64,000 bases of DNA from Streptomyces rhizosphaerihabitans (GCF_025399795.1 NZ_JAODTZ010000029.1:1-64000); one strand, 5' to 3'; positions 33,419 to 42,002 are shown, counted from the stretch's first letter. The notes: generated by a model not told the origin, from the letters alone. Numbers and translations: made by a program.

Positions 33419-33741
33419 GCTCCGTTTCCGTTCCGCTTTCTGTTCCGCTTTCTGTTCCGCTTTCTGTTCCGGTTTCCGTGTCGGTTTCCGTGCGGTATCT
33501 GTCCCGGCCGGCTCCTGTCCGACGGATGCGGCCCGCGCCGCCCGGCGTGACGGACACGGGCCTCGGTGTCCGGGCCGGGGTGGCGGGCGGTGCGGGAGGC
33601 CCCACAGTGTGGCTGTGCGGCCGTCTGACCGCACGGCACCCGCTCGCCCCGGCCGGGCGCACACCTGGCCTCCCCGGCGCGCTCCGGGGGCCGTGCGCCC
33701 CGATCCAGGGGCCGTGCGCCCCGATCCGGCATGATCGCCCC
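33419..33741. repeat. Noncoding spacer with 12-bp tandem repeats
   Basis: Three exact copies of TTCCGCTTTCTG (33431-33466) are followed by two related units, TTCCGGTTTCCG and TGTCGGTTTCCG (to 33490). Near the end, GGGGCCGTGCGCCCCGATCC occurs twice (about 33687-33726), just before the dipeptidase start. No gene is seen in this space. Confidence 0.65.
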
Positions 33742-34416
33742 ATGCCCACGATCGTGTTGATGTCCGATCCGAAGATCGCCGCGATCCCCGTCGTGGACTG
33801 CGGCGAGCCGCTCCTGGACGTACGGACGACCGCCCCGTTCCCCGTCGACGCCCGCAGGAGCGACGACACCGGGGCGTACGCGCATCTGCGCGAAGGGGTG
33901 CTGAACCGGCTCGTGGCGGCGGGGGACCTCCTGCCGGACGGCATGCGGCTGCTGTTCGTCGAGGGGTACCGTCCGCCCTCGTTGCAGCGCCTCTACTTCG
34001 ACCGGTACGCCGCCGGACTGCGCTCGGAACACCCCGAGTGGGATGCCGGGCGCCTGCGCGACGCGGCGAGCCGCTATGTGTCCCCACCGGAGATCGCCCC
34101 GCACAGCGCGGGCGCCGCCGTCGATCTCACCCTTGTCGACGCCGACGGCCGGGAACTGGACATGGGTACGCCGGTGAACGCGAGTCCCGAGGAGAGCGGC
34201 GGCGCCTGTTACACCGCCGCGGACGGCATCGGCGGGACGGCGCGCGCCCACCGCCGGCTCCTGGCCGGCGCGCTGACCGCCGCGGGTCTCGTCAACTACC
34301 CGACCGAGTGGTGGCACTGGTCCTACGGCGACCGCTACTGGGCGCTCGCCAAGGGCGCCGCTCACGCGATCTACGGGCCGCGTGAACTTTCCGTCACGGC
34401 CGCCGACCCGTCGTAG
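33742..34416 (+). CDS. D-alanyl-D-alanine dipeptidase-like (VanX/DdpX family)
   Basis: A 224-residue zinc metallopeptidase of family M15D. Visible signatures are EGYRPPSLQRLYFDRY near residues 72-87, the zinc motif HSAGAAVDLTLVD around 120-132 (SxHxxGxAxD), and EWWHWSYGDRYW at about 188-199 with the catalytic glutamate and third ligand. The enzyme hydrolyses D-Ala-D-Ala, either for glycopeptide resistance or for cell-wall recycling; no vanH/vanA neighbours are present, so a recycling role is more likely. ATG 33742 was chosen because upstream codons run through repeats. Confidence 0.88.
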   Translation: MPTIVLMSDPKIAAIPVVDCGEPLLDVRTTAPFPVDARRSDDTGAYAHLREGVLNRLVAAGDLLPDGMRLLFVEGYRPPSLQRLYFDRYAAGLRSEHPEWDAGRLRDAASRYVSPPEIAPHSAGAAVDLTLVDADGRELDMGTPVNASPEESGGACYTAADGIGGTARAHRRLLAGALTAAGLVNYPTEWWHWSYGDRYWALAKGAAHAIYGPRELSVTAADPS

Positions 34417-34770
34417 CCTCCGCTCGCGCGTGCGAAACGCGGTCGTCGCCTCCGTCGGGGCCGTGAGTACCCACCGCAAGTCCCCGAAAAATGACGGGAG
34501 TTGCGCCCTCAAGGCCACGGCCGGGACGCGGGCCGGCGTGCTCGCGGAGGCGTTCCGCGATGGGTCGGACGTCCGGGAGGCGCCCCCTTCAGCTTGTTGC
34601 AACGAGTGCGGCGAAGGTCATGATTTATGCGGATGAGAAGGGGCGAACGGACGCCCCTCGGCGACGCAGCCTTGTTGCGGTGCCGGACGCGTCCGCGCAT
34701 AGTTGCGCTGCGGAGGACGCCCTGACGCGGGGCTCACGCCAGGGGTTGGAGCTGGAGCCAGGGGTGGGAG
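34417..34770. other. Intergenic region before the first LuxR gene
   Basis: No gene is recognised. A small hairpin AGGGGCG-AACGGA-CGCCCCT lies at 34639-34658, and two GTTGCG/GTTGCA-type motifs surround it. The region presumably carries the LuxR promoter. Confidence 0.45.
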
Positions 34771-35835
34771 ATGGCCGGGCACGGGACGGACAGGCATCCG
34801 CACGGCGCTGACCGACTGTGCGATGCGGGCGACCGGGTGTACTCCCGGGCCGTGCGGCGTGGCCGGGTGCCCCGCCAGGACGCCGAGTCGGTGCCCTGCC
34901 TGCTGGAACTGGCACTGCTGCACCCCGATCCGGACGACATGGGCTGGCTGGTGCCGACCTCGCCCCAGGAGGTCATGACGCGGCTCCTACGGGGTGTGTA
35001 CGAGGAAGTCAGCGCGAGCCAGGCGCGGGTGGGCGACGCGGTGTCGGCCTTCGAGTGGTACGCGGGACTCGGCGGCCGGGTGCGGGCGCCGGCCGAAGGG
35101 GTGGCGATCCGCGTCCTCGACGGGCTGCCGCGGATCCACGCCGCCATGGACAAGGCGACCGAGGAGTGCACCAGCGAGGTCCTGACGGTGCAGCCGGGCG
35201 GTATCCGGCGCGAGGACGAACTCGTCGAGGGCCTGCACCGGGCGCTGGAGATGCGCCGCCGCGGGGTGCGCATGCGCGACCTGTACACCCACGTGGCCCG
35301 GCACGGCCAAGGCCTTCTGAACTACATGGAGTTGATGGGCGACGCGGCGGAGGCCCGCACGCTCGACGAGGTCGTCGAACGGCTCATCCTCTTCGACCGC
35401 AAGGTCGCCTTCATCCCCGCGAACCCGGACCGCACGATCGCGCTGGAGCTGCGCCACCCGGCGCTGGTGGACTACTTGGTGACGGTCTTCGAGCGGCTGT
35501 GGCGGCTGGCGATCCCGCTGACCTCGCCGATGCCCTCGACGGGCATCGAGGGCATCACCCACCGGGAGCGGTCCATCGCGGCGTTGCTGGCCGAGGGCCA
35601 CCAGGACGCGGTCGTCGCGGAACGCCTGGGGATCAGCGTGCGGACGTGCCGGGCGCACATCGCCCGGCTGTCGGAGACGCTGGGCGCGGCGAGCCGGACG
35701 CAGTTGGGCGTGCGCATCGCCCAGGCGGGACTGGACGGACCGCAGCGTTCCCCCGAACTCGAGGCGGTCACCGTCGTGGAGGCGGCGTCGGGAGCCCCTG
35801 CCGTCCCCGACCGCGGATCCCCGGCCGGCCGCTGA
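34771..35835 (+). CDS. LuxR-type regulator with TrmB-like N-terminal domain (copy 1)
   Basis: A 354-residue regulator. The N-terminal part opens with RLCDAGDRVYSRAVRRGRVP and PCLLELALLHPDPDDMGWLVP; the middle domain (about 120-245, TVQPGGIRREDELVEGL, LIRLILFDRKVAF-type PLD-like fold) would sense a ligand. The LuxR HTH is at about 252-315 (GITHRERSIAALLAEGHQDAV, then AERLGISVRTCRAHIARL). It is convergent with and clearly paralogous to the gene ending at 35892. Such orphan regulators are common in Streptomyces, often beside small-peptide genes, as here. ATG 34771. Confidence 0.85.
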   Translation: MAGHGTDRHPHGADRLCDAGDRVYSRAVRRGRVPRQDAESVPCLLELALLHPDPDDMGWLVPTSPQEVMTRLLRGVYEEVSASQARVGDAVSAFEWYAGLGGRVRAPAEGVAIRVLDGLPRIHAAMDKATEECTSEVLTVQPGGIRREDELVEGLHRALEMRRRGVRMRDLYTHVARHGQGLLNYMELMGDAAEARTLDEVVERLILFDRKVAFIPANPDRTIALELRHPALVDYLVTVFERLWRLAIPLTSPMPSTGIEGITHRERSIAALLAEGHQDAVVAERLGISVRTCRAHIARLSETLGAASRTQLGVRIAQAGLDGPQRSPELEAVTVVEAASGAPAVPDRGSPAGR

Positions 35836-35891
35836 GGAAGGCGGACCCGGCCCGGCGGGAATCGTCGGACAGGCTCTAGCGGCAGCCGGCG

Positions 35892-36884
35892 TCACTCCCC
35901 TCCTTCGGACTGGTCCAGGAGCCCCGACTGCGCTATCAGGAAGCCGAGTTGAGCCCGGCTCCCGCTGCCGAGGGCGGAGGCCAGCTTGGCGATGTGGGCG
36001 CGGCAGGTGCGGACGTTCATGCCCAGACGGCGGGCTATGGCCTCGTCCACATGCCCCTCGATGAGCAGTTTGGCGATCGAACGCTGGACGCCGGTGATGC
36101 CGTTGGGGCCGACATCGTTCGGGACGTCCTCGGTGAGCGGGACCGCGCGCTGCCAGAGCTGCTCGAAGACCTTGCTCAGGTACAGCACCAGGCCGGGGTG
36201 ACGGAGTTCGAGGGCGACCCGCCGGTCGTCGCTGGCCGGGATGAAGGCGACGGTCCGGTCGAAGATGATCAGCCGTTCGATGAGTTCCTCGAGGGTGCGG
36301 ACCTGGATCCGGCCGCCGGAGATGCGCTCCACATAGGCGAGCGTTCCCTGGCTGTGTCTGGCGGTGTGCTGGTACAGCGTGCGGATGCGCACCCCGCGGT
36401 CGGTGAGCGGCCTGTCGCGCTCCAGCGCCTGCATGAGGGCGTCGGCGGGGCGGCCGCCGCCCGGCTGGATCGTCAGCATCTCGGTGTGACACTCGGCGGT
36501 GGCCGAATTGAGCGCCGCGTTGATCCGGTCGAAGCCCTCCAGCACGGTGATCGCGTGGATGCTCGCCGCGCTCTGCGTGCTGATCGCGATGAACGGATCG
36601 AAGGAGTCGGTCAGTTCGATCGCCAGTCGCCGGCGTTCCTGGATCTCCCGTTCCAGGGGCTGCAGGCGCTGGGCGAGCGCGACGGACGGCGGAACCGGGC
36701 GCAGCCACTTCTCGTCGTCGGGGTCGGGATGAAGCAGTGCGAACTCCAAGAGGCAAGGGGCTGTTTCCACTTCGACCCGAGTGATGCGGCCGGAGTGCAG
36801 CGCGCTGGCGTAAAGGCGTGCTCCTTCGTCACACAACGTGGTGACAGCGTGGGGATGTGTCGGTTGTGAGTTGTTTGTGGTCAA
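35892..36884 (-). CDS. LuxR-type regulator with TrmB-like N-terminal domain (copy 2)
   Basis: A 330-residue paralogue of the regulator at 34771, with the same blocks: TLCDEGARLYASALHSGRI, PCLLEFALLHPDPDDEKWL, LTIQPGGGRPADALMQAL, LIERLIIFDRTVAFIPAS, and a LuxR HTH at about 255-318 (GITGVQRSIAKLLIEGHVDEAI, MNVRTCRAHIAKL). It is divergent from the DSGWT peptide gene at 36998 with about 113 bases between them, so it is the best candidate for its regulator. Together with copy 1 it suggests duplication followed by divergence of the sensory half. Confidence 0.87.
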   Translation of the reverse strand: MTTNNSQPTHPHAVTTLCDEGARLYASALHSGRITRVEVETAPCLLEFALLHPDPDDEKWLRPVPPSVALAQRLQPLEREIQERRRLAIELTDSFDPFIAISTQSAASIHAITVLEGFDRINAALNSATAECHTEMLTIQPGGGRPADALMQALERDRPLTDRGVRIRTLYQHTARHSQGTLAYVERISGGRIQVRTLEELIERLIIFDRTVAFIPASDDRRVALELRHPGLVLYLSKVFEQLWQRAVPLTEDVPNDVGPNGITGVQRSIAKLLIEGHVDEAIARRLGMNVRTCRAHIAKLASALGSGSRAQLGFLIAQSGLLDQSEGGE

Positions 36885-36997
36885 ATCTCCACCCCCCAGG
36901 GTCCTGAACGTGCAGGAACATGATGCATCGCTCCTGTGGCATTGACGTGCCTGAATGAGCCATCGTCTTGTGACGACGGGGGAGAAGATTCCATCAA
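36885..36997. promoter_or_regulatory. Divergent promoter of LuxR copy 2 and the DSGWT peptide
   Basis: The 113-base spacer contains CCTG-AACGTG-CAGG (36902-36915), an inverted repeat. It has low GC for this genome and holds a GGGGGAGAAG ribosome site before the peptide start. It must drive both directions. Confidence 0.5.
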
Positions 36998-37288
36998 GTG
37001 AGGACGAAGCCGACTATGCGAGCGAGATTGCTTGGTTCAGTGCTTGCCGCAGTCTTCTCTGTCGCTGTGGCGTTCGGCGCCCTGGGGGGCTCGGGTCTTG
37101 ATGCCGGGGGTGCCCGGACATGGGCCGGCCCGGACAGCGGTTGGACCAGCGTGAAGGCGACCGTGGCGGACAGCGGCTGGACCGCTGCCGAAGCCGTCCC
37201 GGGTGACAGCGGCTGGACCGACGTCGAGGCGGCGGCTCTCCCCGGGGACAGCGGCTGGACGGTCATCTCCGCGGGCGCAGAAGCATGA
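36998..37288 (+). CDS. Secreted peptide with four DSGWT repeats
   Basis: A 96-residue pre-peptide. Residues about 8-35 form a signal peptide (ARLLGSVLAAVFSVAVAFGAL). The exported part carries DSGWT at residues 46-50, 58-62, 70-74 and 84-88, with spacings of 12, 12 and 14 residues, each usually preceded by Gly or Pro and followed by an acidic or Val-rich linker. There are no cysteines. The repetition of one pentapeptide in a short secreted chain resembles precursors cut or modified into several identical units. GTG 36998 or ATG 37016 may start it. Its stop overlaps the next start in ATGA. I know no family for it. Confidence 0.75.
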   Translation: MRTKPTMRARLLGSVLAAVFSVAVAFGALGGSGLDAGGARTWAGPDSGWTSVKATVADSGWTAAEAVPGDSGWTDVEAAALPGDSGWTVISAGAEA

Positions 37289-37620
37289 CCATTCCTCCCG
37301 ACGACCGCTCCTTCCGCCGAGAAATGGCCACCGCCTACCGATCCGGCTGGCATTTCATAGACCTGGTCACCGCCATCCCCGGCAGCGGCGACTCGCTGAT
37401 GGTGACCGTGTTCGGTGAGCCCGTCGTCGTCACCCGCGACGACGACGAGGACGTACGGGCCTACCGGTGTCTGCGGCGGCCTCGGGGGGCGCCGCAGCCC
37501 GTCCGGTGCGCCATCCGTTACGGAATGATCTTTGTGAACCTCGACCAGCGTGACCACCAGCTGGCCGGACCGGACGTCCCGGACGTTCAGACCATCGCAG
37601 CCACCCCCCGCAGTGCCTGA
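37285..37620 (+). CDS. Rieske-like small protein with both ligand histidines replaced by arginine
   Basis: A 111-residue protein whose middle follows the Rieske fold: WHFIDLVTAIPGSGDSLMVTV, then FGEPVVVTRDDDEDVRAYRC, then RCAIRYGMIFVNLD. The two ligand pairs of a Rieske centre (CxH and CxxH) read C62-L-R64 and C75-A-I-R78, so cysteines are kept and both histidines are arginines; the spacing between them is also short. It cannot hold a normal Rieske cluster; an altered cluster or a cluster-free binding role is possible. It is translationally coupled to the DSGWT peptide gene and followed by a strong terminator, so the two form one unit. Confidence 0.7.
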   Translation: MTIPPDDRSFRREMATAYRSGWHFIDLVTAIPGSGDSLMVTVFGEPVVVTRDDDEDVRAYRCLRRPRGAPQPVRCAIRYGMIFVNLDQRDHQLAGPDVPDVQTIAATPRSA

Positions 37621-37663
37621 CGCGATTCCCCCGTCGTAGTAGATCGCGCAGGTACTTCCCCCC

Positions 37664-37710
37664 GCAGCGGCGTCACCGTGACCTGAACACGGTGACGCCG
37701 CTGCAGTTTT
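37664..37710 (+). terminator. Rho-independent terminator of the DSGWT operon
   Basis: A perfect 17-bp stem (37664-37680 with 37688-37704) with loop ACCTGAA is followed by AGTTTT. It is one of the few terminators in this window with a T-run. Confidence 0.9.
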
Positions 37711-37895
37711 CGGGGAAACCTCCGGGTTTCGCCGGATCCCGGCAAGGGCTGGAACCAGTCGCAGGACGTGGGGCCGCGGGCCCGGGTTCGTGTGCGGGGC
37801 CGGGTTCGTGTGCCGAGCCGCGGAGCAGGGCGCGGGGCCGCGGCCCCCGTCGGCTGCCCGGGTGCTCGTTCCGCCGGCCGGTGCCCGTCGCGGGC

Positions 37896-38309
37896 TCATC
37901 CGCGGCCCATCGCCGCCGTGAGCTCGATCTCGATCACCACGCGGGACGGGTTCGGGGACGGCGTGCGCTCGTACCGATCCGCGTAGCGCCGCACCGCCTC
38001 CGCGACGCGCGCCGGGTCCGTGGAGACCCGTGCCCGCCCCTCCAGCGTCGCCCAGCGCGGGCCGTCCACCTGGCAGACCGCCACGCGCGCCCCGTCCGGC
38101 CCCGCCGCGAGCACGTGGCCCACCTTCGCGCTGGACTTGTTGGTGATGACCCGAGCGAGACCGGCCTGGGGGTCGTATGTAACGCCGACGGGCACCGCGT
38201 GCGGGCTGCCGTCGGGCCGGAGGGTGGTCAGGGTGCACAGATGGCGCTCGCGCCAGAAGCTCAGGTAGGCGGCGTCGGGCTGCCGCGGGTCCACCGGATA
38301 GGAAGCCAT
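37896..38309 (-). CDS. PPOX-class (F420/FMN-dependent) split-barrel protein
   Basis: A 137-residue flavin/deazaflavin-binding split barrel of the pyridoxamine-phosphate-oxidase-like class. Typical blocks are YLSFWRERHLCTLTTLRPDGSPHAVPVG near residues 15-42 (read in parts), GVTYDPQAGLARVITNKSSAK, and VDGPRWATLEGRARVS near 85-100. Actinobacterial members often use F420 to reduce small molecules; the substrate is unknown. I chose ATG 38309 since the upstream codons overlap the clpB HAIR promoter. It is divergent from clpB. Confidence 0.85.
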   Translation of the reverse strand: MASYPVDPRQPDAAYLSFWRERHLCTLTTLRPDGSPHAVPVGVTYDPQAGLARVITNKSSAKVGHVLAAGPDGARVAVCQVDGPRWATLEGRARVSTDPARVAEAVRRYADRYERTPSPNPSRVVIEIELTAAMGRG

Positions 38310-38358
38310 GAGGCCCGAATCTACGCCTCGCGGGTGTCCATTTCCCTCCCCTTGCAGC

Positions 38359-38379
38359 CTTGAGTGGAATAGACTCAAC
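38359..38379. promoter_or_regulatory. HAIR site before clpB
   Basis: CTTGAGT (38359-38365) and ACTCAAC (38373-38379) with a 7-base spacer match the HspR operator in 13 of 14 half-site bases. It lies about 60 bases before the clpB start, and puts clpB in the HspR regulon with dnaK, as established in Streptomyces. Confidence 0.9.
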
Positions 38380-38440
38380 TTTGTGTACGTTGACCGGGTC
38401 AGGAAACGGTCAGGAACATCAGGAGGAGGAGAACGCGAAC

Positions 38441-41053
38441 GTGGACGCCGAGCTGACCAACAGGAGCCGGGACGCGATCAACGCGGCCAGCAACCGCGCC
38501 GTGAAGGAGGGGCATCCGGACCTCACCCCCGCCCACCTGCTGCTCGCTCTGCTGGAGGGGCAGGACAACGAGAACATCATCGATCTGCTGGCAGCCGTGG
38601 ACGCCGATCAGGCCTCCGTGCGCGCCGGCACCGAGCGCGTGCTCGCCGGCCTGCCCAGCGTGACCGGCTCCACCGTCGCGCCCCCGCAGCCCAACCGCGA
38701 GGTGCTCGCCGTCATCGCCGACGCCGCCGAGCGCGCCAAGGAGCTCGGTGACGAGTTCATCTCCACCGAGCACCTGCTCATCGGGATCGCCGCGAAGGGC
38801 GGCGTGACCGGCGACGTACTCTCCCAGCAGGGCGCCGGTGCGAAAAAGCTGCTGGACGCGTTCCAGAAGAGCAGGGGAGGGCGCCGGGTGACGACCCCGG
38901 ATCCCGAGGGCCAGTACAAGGCGCTCGAAAAGTTCGGTACGGACTTCACCGCCGCGGCGCGTGAGGGCAAGCTCGACCCCGTCATCGGCCGGGACCACGA
39001 GATCCGCCGGGTGGTGCAGGTCCTGTCCCGCCGCACGAAGAACAACCCCGTCCTCATCGGCGAGCCCGGCGTCGGCAAGACCGCCGTCGTGGAGGGGCTC
39101 GCCCAGCGGATCGTGAAGGGCGACGTACCCGAGTCCCTCAAGAACAAGCGGCTCGTCTCGCTCGACCTCGGCGCGATGGTCGCCGGCGCGAAGTACCGGG
39201 GCGAGTTCGAGGAGCGGCTGAAGACCGTGCTCGCGGAGATCAAGGACTCCGACGGGCAGGTCATCACCTTCATCGACGAGCTGCACACCGTCGTGGGCGC
39301 CGGCGCGGGCGGCGACTCCGCCATGGACGCGGGCAACATGCTCAAGCCCATGCTCGCCCGCGGTGAGCTGCGCATGGTCGGCGCCACCACCCTGGACGAG
39401 TACCGCGAGCGGATCGAGAAGGACCCGGCGCTGGAGCGGCGTTTCCAGCAGGTGCTGGTCGCCGAGCCGACCGTCGAGGACACCATCGCCATCCTGCGTG
39501 GTCTCAAGGGCCGCTACGAGGCCCACCACAAGGTCCAGATCGCCGACAGGGCGCTGGTGGCCGCAGCGACCCTGTCCGACCGCTACATCACCTCCCGCTT
39601 CCTTCCCGACAAGGCCATCGACCTCGTCGACGAGGCGGCCTCACGGCTGCGCATGGAGATCGACTCCTCCCCGGTCGAGATCGACGAGCTCCAGCGGGTC
39701 GTCGACCGGCTGAAGATGGAGGAACTGGCGATCGGCAAGGAGACGGACGCCGCCAGCCGGGAGCGCCTGGACAAGCTGCGCCGCGACCTCGCCGACAAGG
39801 AGGAGGAACTGCGCGGCCTCACCGCCCGCTGGGAGAAGGAGAAGCAGTCCCTCAATCGCGTCGGTGAGCTGAAGGAGAAGCTCGACGAGCTGCGCGGCCA
39901 GGCCGAACGCGCGCAGCGAGACGGCGACTTCGACACCGCCTCCAAGCTGCTGTACGGCGAGATCCCCACCCTGGAAAGGGACTTGGAGGAAGCCTCGCGG
40001 GCCGAGGAGGAGGTCACCAAGGGCACGATGGTCAAGGAGGAGGTCGGGCCGGACGACATCGCGGACGTCGTCGGCGCCTGGACCGGCATCCCGGCCGGCC
40101 GTCTCCTGGAGGGCGAGACGCAGAAACTCCTGCGCATGGAGGCGGAGTTGGGCCGCCGTCTGATCGGCCAGACCGAGGCCGTGGGGGCGGTGTCCGACGC
40201 CGTGCGCCGCACCCGTGCCGGCATCGCCGACCCGGACCGGCCCACCGGCTCCTTCCTCTTCCTCGGACCGACGGGCGTCGGCAAGACCGAACTGGCCAAG
40301 GCTCTCGCCGACTTTCTCTTCGACGACGAGCGGGCGATGATCCGCATCGACATGTCGGAGTACGGCGAGAAGCACAGCGTGGCCCGGCTGGTCGGCGCGC
40401 CGCCCGGGTACATCGGCTACGAGGAGGGCGGCCAGCTCACCGAGGCCGTGCGCCGTCGCCCGTACAGCGTGATCCTGCTCGACGAGGTGGAGAAGGCGCA
40501 CCCCGAGGTCTTCGACATCCTGCTCCAGGTGCTGGACGACGGGCGGCTGACGGACGGTCAGGGGCGGACGGTCGACTTCCGCAACACCATCCTGATCCTC
40601 ACCTCGAACCTGGGCAGCCAGTTCCTGAGCGGACAGGGCCTCGCCGATCCGCTGAGCTCCGACGAGGAGCGCAAACGGCAGGTCCTGGAGGTCGTCCGCG
40701 CCTCCTTCAAGCCGGAGTTCCTGAACCGGCTGGACGACCTCGTCGTCTTCTCGGCGCTCGACCAGGCGGAGCTGGAGCGCATCGCCAGGCTCCAGATCGA
40801 CCGTCTCGCGAAGCGGCTCGCCGAGCGCCGGCTGACCCTGGAGGTCACCGACGCGGCGCTGGCCTGGCTGGCCGAGGAGGGCAACGATCCGGCGTACGGA
40901 GCGCGCCCGCTGCGGCGCCTCGTCCAGACCGCCATCGGCGACCGGCTGGCCAAGGAGATCCTGGCGGGCGAGGTCAAGGACGGCGACACGATCCGCGTGG
41001 ACGCCTTCGGCGACGGCCTGATCGTGGGGCCGGCGACGGGCAAGACGCTGTAG
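38441..41053 (+). CDS. clpB: Disaggregase ClpB (Hsp100)
   Basis: A hexameric AAA+ unfoldase of 870 residues that rescues aggregated proteins with DnaK. The N domain spans about 1-145 (ELTNRSRDAINAASNRAV). AAA-1 carries Walker A GEPGVGKT near residue 206 and ITFIDELHTVVGAG nearby. The coiled-coil middle domain, diagnostic for ClpB, lies at about 400-520. AAA-2 has Walker A GPTGVGKT near 609 and VILLDEVEKAHP near 678. GTG 38441 is preceded by AGGAGGAGGA; upstream in-frame codons overlap the HAIR promoter and are not used. It is followed by a long repeat-bearing spacer. Confidence 0.98.
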   Translation: MDAELTNRSRDAINAASNRAVKEGHPDLTPAHLLLALLEGQDNENIIDLLAAVDADQASVRAGTERVLAGLPSVTGSTVAPPQPNREVLAVIADAAERAKELGDEFISTEHLLIGIAAKGGVTGDVLSQQGAGAKKLLDAFQKSRGGRRVTTPDPEGQYKALEKFGTDFTAAAREGKLDPVIGRDHEIRRVVQVLSRRTKNNPVLIGEPGVGKTAVVEGLAQRIVKGDVPESLKNKRLVSLDLGAMVAGAKYRGEFEERLKTVLAEIKDSDGQVITFIDELHTVVGAGAGGDSAMDAGNMLKPMLARGELRMVGATTLDEYRERIEKDPALERRFQQVLVAEPTVEDTIAILRGLKGRYEAHHKVQIADRALVAAATLSDRYITSRFLPDKAIDLVDEAASRLRMEIDSSPVEIDELQRVVDRLKMEELAIGKETDAASRERLDKLRRDLADKEEELRGLTARWEKEKQSLNRVGELKEKLDELRGQAERAQRDGDFDTASKLLYGEIPTLERDLEEASRAEEEVTKGTMVKEEVGPDDIADVVGAWTGIPAGRLLEGETQKLLRMEAELGRRLIGQTEAVGAVSDAVRRTRAGIADPDRPTGSFLFLGPTGVGKTELAKALADFLFDDERAMIRIDMSEYGEKHSVARLVGAPPGYIGYEEGGQLTEAVRRRPYSVILLDEVEKAHPEVFDILLQVLDDGRLTDGQGRTVDFRNTILILTSNLGSQFLSGQGLADPLSSDEERKRQVLEVVRASFKPEFLNRLDDLVVFSALDQAELERIARLQIDRLAKRLAERRLTLEVTDAALAWLAEEGNDPAYGARPLRRLVQTAIGDRLAKEILAGEVKDGDTIRVDAFGDGLIVGPATGKTL

Positions 41054-41456
41054 CTGTAGCTGTAGCTGTAGCTGGCCGGAGCCGGAGCCGGAGCCGGAGC
41101 TGTAGTCGGCACCGGCACCGGTACCGGCACCGGCGTCAGGACCGGTATACGGCGAGTGAAGGGCCCGCGGCGGGTGTGCCGCGGGCCCTTCGCCCGCCCG
41201 GACCTGTTTCCTCCGGCGCCTCGCCTCCTGTGCCGCTGTCGATCACCGGCGGAACGCAGGTCGGCCGTTCGGCGCATGTTCATGCCACCGCTGTGCGGGC
41301 GACTCCCGGCGTGCCTGTGCGGACCGTCCCCGCCAGGCCCGATGCCCGTAGGTGACCGGATCTTGTCAGCCCCCGGCGGACAGGCCCCGTCAGGGGTTGC
41401 CGCTCCCCTCCCCGCATGGGGGAGGATGGCACCATCCGTACGAAGGGAAATACACG
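41054..41456. repeat. Hexanucleotide microsatellites after clpB
   Basis: The first bases after (and including) the clpB stop repeat TGTAGC about four times, then GCCGGA about four times, then GGCACC/GGTACC units to about 41135. The rest of the spacer holds a terminator (41158-41191) and the promoter of the YbjN gene. No coding region is seen. Confidence 0.7.
41158..41191. terminator. Terminator of clpB
   Basis: GAAGGGCCCGCGG and CCGCGGGCCCTTC form a perfect 13-bp stem with the loop CGGGTGTG. It stands about 105 bases beyond the clpB stop, after the microsatellites. Confidence 0.8.
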
Positions 41457-42002
41457 GTGAGCATCGACCCGTCCTCGATTCCGAACTTCGGGGGCCAGCC
41501 CGAGCCGCAGTCCGGCGGCCCCGCGGGCCCCGTGGTCCCGGATCAGGACCTCGTGAAGCAGCTCCTCGACCAGATGGAGCTGAAGTACGTCGTCGACGAC
41601 GAGGGTGACCTCGCGGCGCCGTGGGAGGAGTTCCGTACCTACTTCATGTTCCGCGGCGAGGGTGACCAGCAGGTCTTCTCGGTGCGGACGTTCTACGACC
41701 GGCCGCACCAGCTCGACGAGAAGCACGCGCTCCTCGAGTCGATCGACGACTGGAACCGCCGCACCCTGTGGCCCAAGGTCTACAGCCACACCCACGACGA
41801 CGGTACCGTCCGCCTGATCGGCGAGGCGCAGATGCTGATCGGCACCGGCGTCAGCCTGGAGCACTTCGTGTCCTCCACGGTCAGCTGGGTGCGCGCCGCC
41901 ATCGAGTTCGACAAGTGGCTCGTCGAGCAGCTCGGCCTGGAGCAGGAGATCAACGAGGCGGAGGAGAAGCCCGAGGACGACGGCGAAGCCGAAGACGAGT
42001 AG
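41457..42002 (+). CDS. YbjN domain protein
   Basis: A 181-residue acidic cytosolic protein with the YbjN fold (type III secretion chaperone-like) at about residues 30-160: LVKQLLDQMELKYVVDDEGD, FRTYFMFRGEGDQQVFSVR, SIDDWNRRTLWPKVYSHT. The exact role is unknown; relatives influence motility and stress in other bacteria and are frequent in actinobacteria. The C-terminus is a disordered acidic tail (EEKPEDDGEAEDE). GTG 41457 is preceded by GAAGGGAAA. Confidence 0.85.
   Translation: MSIDPSSIPNFGGQPEPQSGGPAGPVVPDQDLVKQLLDQMELKYVVDDEGDLAAPWEEFRTYFMFRGEGDQQVFSVRTFYDRPHQLDEKHALLESIDDWNRRTLWPKVYSHTHDDGTVRLIGEAQMLIGTGVSLEHFVSSTVSWVRAAIEFDKWLVEQLGLEQEINEAEEKPEDDGEAEDE

Noticed and set aside
33431..33490. 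12-bp repeat array considered as a plasmid iteron or CRISPR
   Set aside because: Perfectly adjacent units without spacers and no replication gene; more like slippage.
38360..38440. Upstream start for ClpB within the HAIR promoter
   Set aside because: The GTG at 38441 gives the conserved N-terminus and a strong AGGAGGAGGA site; the extension covers the operator.
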